Shown piece by piece: positions 23,615 to 34,597 of a stretch of 64,000 bases of DNA. The notes under the pieces are model-generated. The model saw only the letters and a program-made list of their open reading frames with translations, did not search any database and had not been told where the DNA came from. Position numbers and translations under genes: made by a program. Every line of letters begins with the position of its first letter. Position 1 is the stretch's first letter. The DNA lies in NCBI RefSeq assembly GCF_000801105.2, contig NC_079515.1:34681407-34745406 (forward strand), given 5' to 3'. Source of the DNA: Raphanus sativus. Its lineage: Eukaryota > Streptophyta > Magnoliopsida > Brassicales > Brassicaceae.

Positions 23615-25905
23615 AAACTCTATTTCATTATTGATGTTTAGCTCTCTTTTAGTTAAGTGGTTCATATATATATCGACTGTTCATGCCCAAGGACGAGACA
23701 AAGGGAGATACTTAGAAGCGACATGATTCATTCATACGTTTTCTCTCACTTGTACATAATCATAATATCAATACACAGAGATTCTCTTTCCCATAAGGTT
23801 CATATATATTCACTCTCACGACTATATATGTATCATGTATGTGCGGTTCTTTCTTGAGGTCGTATGTATATATACTTCATAAATATCGGTATATACATTA
23901 TTAGGAAAATAATTTAGATATGAGAATGATTGTGAATATGAAAATGTTCTATATATGATATGTCAGCGTAACAAAAAAGCAAGTAAAGATGACCATATGT
24001 TTTATTAATTGATAGACATAAAAAGTTAAAGGTTGATGGGGAAAGGAGAGTGAATAGAAGTTGAACTGTCGTGGGGATTGTTGGCTTGTGTCGGCTGAGT
24101 TGTGTTGACGTTATTTGGACTTTGGATAGTTGCGGTTGGTTTCATTTTGCGTTTCTTATTCATTTATACATATAAGCTGAATAATTAAGGACAAGCCAAA
24201 AAAGAATGTTATATCTTTGACATTATAGTTTTTGTTTGGTTGTTTGATAACCAAATGAAACCAGACCACTCTTCTGGCAGAAAAGCCCACCATATTAAAT
24301 GTCGAAGGTGTGGATTACATCAAAACATTCATTCCAGTGGCTAAATGTCTATGGTTGGAGAATATCTCAAACTGTTAGTAGTCGCTAACACCGTTTAAAT
24401 GTTTTTGTTTTAAACAACTGAGCGACAAAACTAGCAAGAGTTAGATACTTAGATGTACTTAAGAGAGGTACAACTTAGCAGCCGAGATATAAATCCGTCT
24501 CTGAGAAATACACTTAATATATGTAATTATGTGACGATAGCAACTAATTTAGCTGAGACTTAATCTATGGTTAGAGGCAAGCTTTGGAAAATTGATATTC
24601 AAAAAAAAAAGTTTCTAGGATGAGTTTTTGTTACACCAGAATTGGCTAGTACTAGTACATGCATTTCTCAGCGAGGCATATAGCCGAACCTAATCTAGAT
24701 TACTTGGTATCAACACAATTTTAAAAGACTATTCAACAATCAATATAAGACCACGACATCTTAAAAGTTTGAACAATCTACAAGCTACAACTAATAAGTC
24801 AGATACTCGTTAAGCTTTTCAATCCATCCGGTTTCATAAGTCGATGATTACAAAGTTTTATATCTGCAAAAGAAAAACTGTTTTTTTTTTGGTCACGAAA
24901 CTGTTTTTCTTTATCAACTCTTTGACGTAAAAGTTTTTATATTTCTTAAAACATTGGTTTAATCATCGGTCCTCGTTGATATTTTCTTCTTGTGTAACTT
25001 AAAACGACTTTTCACTTTTCACTTTAAAAATAAGGAGCACAAAAAAGGAGAAAATTTAATAATACTGTAATTTATGAGTCCAAAAGTATATGTATTTTAC
25101 TGTCTTAAAAACTATCACCAAAAAGGAGACTTGCCTGTGTTGCCGTGACTCACTCCCATGTGCTTCTCTTTCCCCTTTCTCACAATCCGTGACTTAACTG
25201 CTCTACTATACGACAGAACCCCCACACAGCACAATACAAGGTGTCGATAAACCAACGACTTCTTTTGTTTTTGTGTTTCCTTCGGGTTATTGACCTACCG
25301 GTCCGGTTCTTCAATTTTGGAATGATCCGGTTCTTGGCATTTAGCTTATTATTTGTTATGTGGTGTTAGATTCTCTGATTAGTTTCTTTTGTTCACACCT
25401 CTCAAGTTGATTTTTTTTTTTTTTGTCACTTACCTCTCAAGTTGAATAATCTTCACAATTTCAAAACAAGTCTGACGTTTTTGTTTCTTTCTTTCAACTA
25501 GCTGACTAAAAACATTAAAATTCGCCAAATATTTGTATGGATCGTACTAACGTTAGTCGAATGCCGTCTTCATATAAATTTCAACAATAGTACGATTTGG
25601 TACTTGTTAGTTGGTTTAACCGAAATGAAAACTGGATAAACCCGGTTTACTAAAACGTAAGCTGACGGGTGGTGTTGGTAAAAGGTGATTGGGCAAGAAG
25701 CCTAACCTGTTGTCTCGGCTCTGCCAGTAGGTGGGCAAAAAAGACAACTTGTTTCATTATATTCTTGTTTTAAAAAATCAAATCTTTTCTTCTTCTACCA
25801 TCTCCACAAACTCCAATATCTCTAGTTCAAGAATAAATAAAACCCACAAAACTAAACTAAAACTACAGAAAAATAATAAGAAGAAGAAGAAGAAGAAGAA
25901 GAGGC
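23615..25905. other. Intergenic: upstream region of WNK2
   Basis: AT-rich DNA, then the WNK2 promoter and leader. A possible decayed zinc-knuckle fragment near 24.27 kb is too weak to annotate. An (AAG)n microsatellite at about 25879-25903 lies directly before the WNK2 start codon. Arabidopsis neighbours I remember here (LOX5, a Sec14-like gene) are not found. Confidence 0.5.
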
Positions 25906-28326
25906 ATGAATGGTGAAGAAAGCTTCGTTGAAGATTGCTCTGAGTTTGTTGAACTTGATCCTTCTGGAAGATATGGAAGAGTATGATTCTTTTTTTTTTT
26001 TGTAACACGAAGAGTATGATTCTTCTGAACTTATATATTCATTCTTTGTTTGTATCGATTTGATTATTTTTACAATTTTGATTATTATTTTCTTTTGTTT
26101 TTTTTTGGTTTGGGCAGTACGACGAAGTACTTGGCAAAGGTGCTTCGAAGACAGTGTAATCACATTCATCTTCTCTCTCTGTCTTCCTCTCTAGTAACGT
26201 CACAACTTAAAAAAAATATTTTTTAATTGTTTAATTATTTATTATTGTTATGTTTAAAAAGGATTTGGTTAGTTAATCTAAAACCACTGTTCTTCTATCT
26301 GGTGTTTTGGTCAATGTTTTCAGGTATAGAGCGTTTGATGAGTACGAAGGTATAGAAGTGGCATGGAACCAAGTAAAGCTTAGGAACTTCACTAGGAATC
26401 CTGAGGAACTAGAGAAATTCTTTAGAGAGATTCATCTGCTCAAGACTTTGAATCATCAAAACATCATGAAGTTCTACACTTCTTGGGTTGATACCAACAA
26501 CTTGTCAATCAACTTTGTCACTGAACTCTTCACCTCTGGTACTCTCAGACAGTAAGCAACATCTCCCACTATAATTTCAGAAATACTTCAAAATTTCAAA
26601 TCTTTAAAACATATATGATGATGTTTTTGTAATATATAGGTATAGGTTGAGACATAGAAGAGTGAATATAAAAGCAGTGAAGCAATGGTGCAAACAGATT
26701 CTAAAAGGGCTTCTCTATCTTCATAGCTGTTCTCCTCCAATCATCCATAGAGATCTCAAATGTGACAACATCTTTATCAATGGTAACCAAGGTGAAGTCA
26801 AGATAGGTGACCTTGGCCTCGCTGCCATTCTTCGTAAATCACATGCCGTTCGCTGTGTTGGTTGGTAACCTCTTTTTAAAAAAAAACTTTATTAACTTAA
26901 TAATAATATATTGAAACACTACTTTGGACCTAGACATGTGTTGTATGTTTATAGGAACCCCTGAGTTCATGGCTCCTGAAGTGTATGATGAGGAATACAA
27001 TGAGCTGGTTGATGTATATGCTTTCGGAATGTGCGTGCTAGAGATGGTCACATTTGATTACCCTTACAGTGAATGCACTCACCCTGCTCAAATCTACAAA
27101 AAAGTTACCTCGGTAAATGATTTTGACTCAACGTCTCTATTTTCGACGATTTTTGTGACACCAATACAGACGTGCCCTCGGCCAGAAGGCTGACTAAACA
27201 TTTTTTTTTGTGAAGTTATGTCTTGTTTTATTAACATTGTTCACTCAATATACAGGGGAAAAAGCCTGAAGCCTTTTACCTAGTAAAGGACCCTGAGGTA
27301 CGCGAGTTTGTTGAGAAGTGTTTAGCTACTGTGACGTCTAGACACACTGCATTGGAGCTTTTACAAGACACTTTCCTACGAGATGATGTGGATGAGTTTG
27401 ACATGAGACCTACTGATTACTACAACGGTTACGATGAAACTGGTGTGTTCCTTAGACAGCCTCTCATCGATCCTCCTCTTTACCAAGATGATCAGATATG
27501 TGAGATCGATCTTTTCGCTCAAGATGATGAGGAAGATCCAGACCATGTTGATATTTCGATTAAAGGGAAGAGAAACGGTAGTGATGGGATCTTCTTGAGG
27601 CTAAGAATCTCTGACGCAGAAGGTATTTTTAAGGTTTGATCTTTTTACGGATAGTTCTAACGTGTAAGTAAGATCACGAAAGGTTTGAAGTTTTTGTTTG
27701 TTACAGGAAGGATAAGGAACATTTACTTCCCTTTTGAGACAGAGACTGACACAGCGTGGAGTGTAGCAGAAGAGATGGTGTCTGAACTCGACATAACGAA
27801 TCAAGATGTCGAGAAAATCGCGGAGATGATCGATGCGGAGATAGCTGCATTGGTTCCTGGTTGGAAGAAGGTTAATAACAACAGGAACAAGGGAGGAGAG
27901 AAGTCGCACCATAACCATCATCAGTTGGAATGTTCAGAGGACAGAAGCTGTTCTTCGGTTCACGGAAGGTTCGAGGAGATAAGTTACCAAGTGGAAGGAC
28001 AACAAGAACAAGACGGAAGTGGTGATGTTGTTGTCTCTGGAGAAGGTAATAAGAATAACAGGATTCATTACGCGGATATTTGGGGTCTGAGAGACTCACG
28101 TTCTGATGGTGGAGAAGAAGAAGAGAGCTCGTTGAAGGTGGTGGAAGGAGAGTGGGTGTCGGAGAACGAGATAAGGAGAAAGTTGAGATGGCTTAAGGCA
28201 AGGCATAAGAGGGTTAGAGATCATCAAACGATCTGTGAGAAACAACCAGCGGAGATGGGAAGTTCAGGTTCACTGCCTCTTCTTTATAGGGCGGTCTCAC
28301 TTCCCGTTGACGCCGTGGATATATGA
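25906..28326 (+). CDS. WNK2: WNK2, with-no-lysine serine/threonine protein kinase
   Basis: Member of the WNK kinase family, linked in plants to flowering time and stress signalling. Exons are 25906-25980, 26118-26155, 26324-26551, 26640-26860, 26955-27112, 27256-27622 and 27707-28326 (1,707 nt, 568 aa). The kinase domain starts [20 protein letters not shown]; the subdomain-II position reads EVAWNQVKL, with Asn where other kinases have the catalytic Lys, the WNK hallmark (Lys sits in the glycine loop, GKGASK). The catalytic loop [13 protein letters not shown] is at about 148-160, and the activation-loop motif is GDLGLA (about 170), followed by [21 protein letters not shown] second conserved region, [20 protein letters not shown] (about 353 onward) to [12 protein letters not shown], resembles the OSR1-C-type domain following plant WNK kinases. 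The C-terminal tail is charged. Exon 4 must end at 26860: the alternative GT a few bases on gives a stop. Confidence 0.95.
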
Positions 28327-28410
28327 GATTTACAACACTTCTAAATTTTGTTATTAATCTTTCGTTACAACCAAGAAGAGTCTATAAACTTGTTTCAGAA
28401 AATGGTAACT

Positions 28411-28480
28411 AAAACCGGTTCGATAAATCATAATAAATAAAACCGGTTCGATAAATCATAATAAATAAAACCGGTTAAAT
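28411..28480. repeat. 28-bp tandem repeat with CCGGTT core
   Basis: The unit AAAACCGGTTCGATAAATCA plus ATAATAAAT begins at 28411 and 28439, with a partial third copy at 28467. It lies about 85 bp after the WNK2 stop codon, probably within or just past its 3' UTR. Confidence 0.75.
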
Positions 28481-28665
28481 GATTTGTCTAAAAACCGGAT
28501 CAATTTTATGTTTTCTTCCTCGCTCTCCGCGCCGTGTTCAACATGACAGTCTTACATCTTTTGCATCTTTTTAACATTATCTTAATACTACTTTGAACAA
28601 CGGAACCAAAATAAAACTTAGACGATTCTACATTATCATAAGTTCCATAGCTCGCGGGACTTGGT

Positions 28666-29605
28666 TTATATACCACCTTTCTCGTTAAGCCTAGCCGCGG
28701 CGGTAAGAGAATCCGCCACACCACCTGGATAAGTAGACAGATTAGGGTTGTTCCTCAGCTCAGCGCTCACCACACCCTCTGCGTCCTGCTTCGTCACTGC
28801 TTTATCCTCCTTTAACTTCCTCGTCGCACCCTAACATCCGGTTCAAAAACATTCAAGACACCATCATCTAAACACGAAGTAAGACGCTTAAAAAAATGTG
28901 TGTTTGAAACTGGGGGCTTAACCGCCAAAACATCAACGAGCTTGATTTTATTCTCGTCAAACTCTATAGCAGCGTTGTAATCAGCTGCGGACTGAGCTGA
29001 AGCTGCTACTCCGCCAGGAGCGATGACGTTGTCGCTAGAAGCTCTGACTTCAGCCGCTTGAATCGCTGCTGCATCGCTCTGATCCACCGGCTTCTTTCCA
29101 GCGGTTTGTACAGTTGCCTCTAATGCTTGTCCTATTGTTATCTTGCTTTGAGCACTCACTCCCGTTGCCGCCGTCGTCACTGGCCTAGGCTCAACGTATT
29201 GTCCAAGGTCCTAATGATAAACAATCTTCATGGTTAGAACAGAAGATGATTATTAAAAAATATATATTGGAAATGACTAGTAGTTACCTGTACACCGATG
29301 GATTCTTTAGTGACACGTGCCCCTTGGACATCGGTTTGGGCCACAGAGGTGCCACGGTCGGGGTCGAGGTAGGTAGCGACACCTGGTTCGACGAAGCCAC
29401 CGCGTCTGTTGGCAGTGGCTGCAGACTGCATAGTGGCGGCTATACCGCCTTTTTGAGTGTGTCCCAAGACACTCGTCTCTTTAGCTTGCATCATCCTAGC
29501 ATCCTCAGGCGCTATGGGCCTATCGGCGAGTTCGCCTGAGACTTCGAAAACGTCGCCGTATTTGACCGGCTCTTGTGGCCTCTTCGGTTGCTCTTGTTGG
29601 CTCAT
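28666..29605 (-). CDS. Seed maturation protein (SMP domain, LEA group D-34/RAB28 type)
   Basis: Late-embryogenesis-abundant protein of the SMP family, hydrophilic and accumulating in maturing seeds, thought to protect against desiccation. Exons on the minus strand: 29288-29605, 28923-29210 and 28666-28830 (771 nt, 256 aa). The start MSQQEQPKRPQEPVKYGDVF is the first ATG after a CT-rich leader. Three SMP-type segments are visible: VTGDVFEV-like YGDVFEVSGELADRP through GGIAATMQSAATANRRGG, then ITIGQALEATVQTAGKKPVD through APGGVAASAQSAADYN, and finally DKAVTKQDAEGVVSAELR with PGGVADSLTAAARLNEKGGI. Intron 2 begins GTTAAG, so reading through it would give a false longer second exon. An ABRE (ACGTGGC) lies about 120 bp upstream. 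By remembered order it is At3g22490 or its neighbour At3g22500; I cannot choose. Confidence 0.93.
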
Positions 29606-29636
29606 CTCTCTCTCTCTCTCTCTGTTATGGACTCTA
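29606..29636 (-). repeat. CT/GA microsatellite in the SMP leader
   Basis: An almost pure CT run on the plus strand (GA on the coding strand) directly precedes the SMP start codon at 29605, so it lies in the 5' UTR or core promoter. Confidence 0.6.
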
Positions 29637-29726
29637 GTGTGTGTGGGTGTGTGGACAGAAGCGAAGTATAAAGAGAGGAAAACGAAGTGTGGGACCAACG
29701 TTATGAGGTTATGACAGTTGTCAATG

Positions 29727-29733
29727 ACGTGGC
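29727..29733. promoter_or_regulatory. ABRE/G-box-like ACGTGGC upstream of the SMP gene
   Basis: ACGTGGC about 122 bases before the SMP ATG is a canonical abscisic-acid response core. It fits the ABA/seed control known for this LEA family. Binding is inferred. Confidence 0.55.
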
Positions 29734-29937
29734 AGTTTGTAAGTTTAGAGCACGATGAGAGAGCTCAAAGAATCCGACCGACTGGAGATTTCATCTAATT
29801 TTATCCGTTAGCAATTTGGTTGCTATTCTCATGAGTTTTTGTTTTTTTTTACATTGCCATGTGTGTCGTACAGCATAGGACATGTACAAAAAGACAAAAA
29901 CAACAGAAGTCACTAAAATGTCTGAAGTCTCCAATGA

Positions 29938-30281
29938 ATGAACGGTGTCCTCGCGGTTTCCCACGAGCCTATCGATGTTGATCCGATAGAGTTTGACAGC
30001 TACTAGAACTCTTTTGATAATCTTCTTCACCATGGTCCAGAAGATGCTGGGACAGGCTCCTCTGTTCTTGTCAGTTCAAGCTCTCCAATGAGAGAGTACG
30101 AAATGGGCTGAAGCTCGTATGAAGATCCCCTCTCTTCTAGAGAAGGACTACGCTGTTCACCTCCAAGGACGCTGCAGAGATAGCAGCGTTCGCAACAAAA
30201 CTGAGGAAAGATCCAAGTCTTCGCTTCAGTTTAAGTCGAAGTCTTTTTGTCTATTTGAGAAAGACGTGTGTAACTGTGTAA
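29938..30281 (+). pseudogene. Decayed fragment of an unidentified protein-coding gene
   Basis: Coding-like pieces follow one another on the plus strand in different frames. First is MNGVLAVSHEPIDVDPIEFD (29938 onward), interrupted by TAG and continuing NSFDNLLHHGPEDAG and SSSSPMREYEMG. Then comes KWAEARMKIPSLLEKDYAV (about 30101), and finally FTSKDAAEIAAFATKLRKDP to SRSLFVYLRKTCVTV-TAA (30156-30281). One in-frame stop and at least two frame changes argue for a dead gene. I do not recognise the family. Position between the SMP and DUF1677 genes would fit a counterpart of At3g22520 (from memory, uncertain). Confidence 0.5.
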
Positions 30282-31519
30282 ATAGCATTTTCTAAAGATA
30301 CTGAATGATAGCTTCTGAGGAGCAAGAGACGGCTCTAAGAACTTTCAAACGAGTATAAAATCGTGGTCCAACATGACTAATATGACTTGAATTCAACCCG
30401 GCGTTAATAGCTGACCAAAGGTTACGAGTATTCGAAGTCATTAGCTTTTTTGGTTATCGGCAACAGGAAAAACTAAAGTACCATGTGCAAAAAAAGTTGC
30501 ATGGTTTCCTTTCCAACCTGAACCGATGATGAACCTCCAAGGCTCAAAAATTGTTACACGATGAATTCTATTATAGATCTGAGTTTTATTTCAAAGTATG
30601 AATTTATGATAGAGGTTTTATTTGTGAGGAAAAAAATAGATAAATAGTACTGTTCTTTATATATAGAGGTAAATAACATTTTTATTATTTTTCCCTCAAA
30701 ATTAGCATCTGCCTATTATATAGACATGCATGCACTAGAGGATAATATATTTTCTCTATTTCAGAGAAAAACTAGAGTTTGATCGATGGGTCCGCTCAGA
30801 TATTGATTTTTACGATTTTTTCTACATTAATATTTGTTTTTTTATAATTAATGTTGTATATTTTAGATGTGTCGCCATATAATTTATAATTAACATGCAA
30901 AATAAATTTTGTCCAATTATTATGATAAAAATAATTAATGAATTAGTTAAAAAGATAGAAAAGAAATGTTAAAATGTAATAAATACTTTAAAATATGTAA
31001 TTTCTTTTTTTGTATTTATGAAAAAATGTTGTTGAATTATTTGAAAAATATAATAAATAAAGTGGTTAGAATATGTTAGAAAAGGAAAATAAAATTTATA
31101 TGAAAATTTATAAAATTATTTGGAAAATTTATGAAATTATTGTTTTGTACTTCGGTTTTAATTGAATTGATATAGATGTGGGCTGGAGATGATTTTGGTA
31201 ACTGAAAGAACTTTCGCATTCTCATGAAAATGTTGAGTTCTCAATTCAGTAGTTGAAGAGAAGATATAAAAAGACCTTTGCGATGAATTCAAGATTACGC
31301 ATTAGTTACGGTTTGCCTCACGGATCTCTTTAACCAAGAAAGAAGAATCAATGTTTATATAGAGATTAAACTAGACTAGATTAAATAATTTGACAGGTCT
31401 GAATATGCTCAGTTGATTAGTTGTAAGCCTCATCGACCAGCGGTTATGACACTAAACAAAAACAAAAAGCATCAACGATTATATATTAATCACTTAATAA
31501 AACATGAAAGGATCATGAG
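30282..31519. other. AT-rich spacer
   Basis: Strongly AT-rich, no open frame of interest and no clear element boundaries. Confidence 0.5.
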
Positions 31520-31846
31520 TTAGTACAGCTTGGTGGAGTTAGATCTGCCAACTTTCTTGGAAGCAGAGGAAGTCAAGTCGCCGGATCTCCTCCTTAGCAT
31601 CTGCCTCATACCGTCGGCAACAAGAACCGCCGGATTATCTTTAAACTTCCCACAAAAGGACATGTGAGCCCTAACAGCTTCATCAACGGTAGTCATCTTC
31701 CGGCGACTCACTTCGTCTCTCACGGCCTCAGAGCAGAGACCACAGAGCCATTTGTTTTCGAAGTTAGATTTGACTTCACTAATGTAGTCTTGTGTGCAGT
31801 CTTCCATCAATCCGCAACACTCGCATCTCACAGATTCTATCTCCAT
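31520..31846 (-). CDS. DUF1677 family small cysteine-rich protein
   Basis: Single-exon gene, 108 aa. The first ATG (31846) gives MEIESVRCECCGLMEDCTQD. A cysteine cluster (C-E-C-C-x4-C in the first 20 residues, then WLCGLCSEAVRDEVSRRK at about 35-50) resembles a zinc-binding arrangement. The downstream helix AVRAHMSFCGKFKDNPAVLV followed by ADGMRQMLRRRSGD is characteristic of plant DUF1677 proteins. The C-terminus is Ser/Lys-rich (SASKKVGRSNSTKLY). Function of the family is not established. By remembered order it is At3g22540. It is isolated, with transposon-rich DNA on its left-to-right downstream side. Confidence 0.88.
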   Translation of the reverse strand: MEIESVRCECCGLMEDCTQDYISEVKSNFENKWLCGLCSEAVRDEVSRRKMTTVDEAVRAHMSFCGKFKDNPAVLVADGMRQMLRRRSGDLTSSASKKVGRSNSTKLY

Positions 31847-33593
31847 TAAAAGAGAAGACAAAAGAAAAAAACTTCAATATAAGAAGCAAGCAACTCAATT
31901 GTTTTTGGGGGTTGATGGAGAATGTTTTTCGTGTTGTGTCTACTGAAAGCACCAAAATAATTGCTTTATAGCATTACGTACTTTGTTGCATTTTTCTGGC
32001 CCGCTCTCAACACTTTCAACCATCAATAATATTTATAGTATTTTATTACACTCTTGAGCGATGTATATCATTGGGCAAATGTAGTAAACTTTTTACTAAA
32101 AAGTAGTCTTACGGTTACATTGGGTTTGTATAACTTAATGCGCTTATGTATATTTAGTTTAAATCATTGAATTTCTCTTTAGATTTAATCGTAGATTCAG
32201 TAACCAGTTATACGTAGCCATGTTTTTGACATTATAGTATTTAAATTGTAATAGATTAAAAAAAATTGAGCAAAAATAATAGATTAAAAAATCTATTTGG
32301 CAAGCAAAGAAATCTGTGGGCGTTCTTATAAAATAATAAATTTTAAAAGTCCAAAAGGAGCCGACCACACATTTTGTTTTTTTTTCTCTAGTAAAAATAT
32401 AGATTTGTATTGTGGATTGTCAGGAGACCAGAAAAATAATTTGTTTCTTTGAAGAACTTTCTTTTTGTAACTTCTATTCTGTGCTTCGGCAGATTCTTTG
32501 ACTAAAAACTAAATTACAAACATTATAATTATAGAGTAGCATATTCATTTTGCTACGTTTTGTAACATCTATATAGATGTTAGGATTTTTGTTTTAACAT
32601 TTATTCTTGTGATGTAGAAATCTCTTATATTCGTGGTCGAATAAATAATTTATTTATTATTTATATTTAAAGGTTAGAATTTTTATTTAAAAAGGATATC
32701 ATTTAATTAGTAGATTATCAAAAACAAATTTACATAAGATCTCGAACATATTGTAATGTAGAACCATTTGTGGAACTGGTACAATTATCAGTTGATTGAA
32801 TTCTATTTATATTTTCTCATAATTTATATAAAATAATAAAAAATTCAAACAATATAAAATAATTAAATTTATGTTTTGTTAACTTACCTTTTATTTTTCC
32901 AATCATTTATAATTTTTAGAGGTTTTAGAACTTATTTGTAAGCAAACGTGTGTTTGATACTTTCAAGCTTGAACAAAAATATCAAATATAATATATTTTC
33001 AAAGTCACGAATAATTAGTATATTCACGATACTTTTGATAGTTATTAAGCACACAAATAAATTAGAGAAACTTACTTTCTGATCATAATTCTGTTAATAT
33101 AAATATTATATTCATTCTAATATGCATACCACATCATATGTTTTTTTTAATGATGCAAGAACGAGGTCTTTTAAGTCTACTATAATCAAATCTTAAGAAT
33201 TGACAAGTTACATACTTTGCAAATTTCAAATCACTAAACTATGAATGTATTAGTATTACAACTTTGACTAGCATATGCATATCACTCAGTTATACTATGT
33301 CTGAATACTTCAAGTCCATGCTCTAACCTCTAAGGTTTTTAAATAAAACATTTTATAAATTTACATTTGTCATTGCATTAACTATTTCGAAGGAGTAATG
33401 TTATTGGTTAAAATTTAAAGTAGCCATTACCAGAAATATATAAATATAAGGAAAACTACAAAAATTTAAAAGGGAAATAAGAGGGAGATTACAAAGGAGT
33501 CATCATAATCTGCTCCATGTTCTAGGGGACATGTGAAGGTGAAAATAGAGACAAAGGTGGTTCGGTTTAGGAGGGTCCATGCATCACCTACCA
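31847..33593. other. Promoter of the DUF1677 gene and AT-rich spacer
   Basis: The first few hundred bases should hold the promoter of the minus-strand DUF1677 gene. The remainder is AT-rich with no recognised gene. The last 130 bases (about 33480-33593) are less AT-rich and contain a purine-rich stretch leading into the hairpin at 33594. Confidence 0.45.
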
Positions 33594-33684
33594 AATTATA
33601 CCACATTTTCTATATCTCTCCTAAATTTGTTATATATATAGTGTGGATGTAACAACTTTAGGAGAGATATAGAGAAATGTGGTA

Positions 33685-33689
<5 letters not shown>
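33594..33689. repeat. 96-nt near-perfect hairpin, pre-miRNA-sized
   Basis: Left arm 33594-33625 (AATTATACCACATTTTCTAT then ATCTCTCCTAAA) pairs with right arm 33657-33689 (TTTAGGAGAGATATAGAGAA then ATGTGGTATAATT). Pairing runs along the whole 32-33 nt with one extra base; the loop is 31 nt. Size and geometry fit either a very young miRNA/siRNA hairpin or a tiny TIR element. An (AT)n run follows at once. Confidence 0.7.

Positions 33690-33721
<32 letters not shown>
33690..33721. repeat. (AT)n microsatellite
   Basis: Uninterrupted TA dinucleotides directly abutting the hairpin. Confidence 0.85.
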
Positions 33722-33723
<2 letters not shown>

Positions 33724-34597
33724 ATCGTATATTTATCTATATATGCATGATAAAAAAAGATTTCAAAATAAATATTTTACTATTAAAAAAAACCATTTCA
33801 GTAGATTAAGTCTCTTAAATCTTAAAAGATGAGTCGAGTTGAGGAGCCAACACACTCGTCCCGACCAATGAACAATAATTAAGGCCTAGTATTCTATAGC
33901 CACACATATATATACACACATATATATGCTACTCCTTATATATATCCTAAATATTTAATCGTGTACTAGAAACTAGCAGAAAGAAAATCATTCCTAAATC
34001 AAAGAAAAGTTAGATAAATTAATCTGCCTATTTTCTCCCACTTTCTCGAATATGCCATTATTTAATGCCTAAAAACGTGGGAACCTACTTCATACTCCAT
34101 TTTCTTTCATTTTATTTGTAGTTTTTAAAGTTTATGCATCTAGTATTTAATTATTATATATATTTTATATAAAGACATTATTAACTATATACCTAACCAC
34201 ATTTTAATTAATAAAAATTAGGATAGCATATAAATTAATAAATTTTGTGCTGAAATTAAAAACAACATCTATTTTAAAATGAAAATTTTATTCAACAATG
34301 ACAACTAAATTGAAACTGATGGAGTAATTATTTTGATATTTTTTTTTGCTAAAGTAATATTTTGATATTAAATCTTTTTTGAACAATAGTGTTAAATGAA
34401 ATTTCCAATCTTAAGTTATATTGTGTGATATTTAAAAATACAGAAGATGGTCTACTTTTAAAGATTTTGTCTTGGTGTTACTAAAATATGAAGTAAAGAA
34501 AACTAATTCTTTTTTTCTGAAAGGAAACTAATTCAGTGCGATACCGTCGAGTCGTCGAGGCACAAAATCTGCGGGGAGTTAAAGTTTTGTTGAAGTA
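33722..34597. other. AT-rich spacer
   Basis: No gene seen. Contains short TATATA/ACACATATATAT runs near 33.9 kb. Confidence 0.5.

Noticed and set aside
24250..24340. Zinc-knuckle-like KCRRCGLHQNIHSS (possible MULE/gag relic)
   Set aside because: Only about 30 codons, final Cys missing, no flanking transposase or gag similarity.
26861..26866. Alternative WNK2 exon-4 donor (GTTGGTTG|GTAACC)
   Set aside because: It breaks the conserved [11 protein letters not shown] junction and introduces a stop in exon 5.
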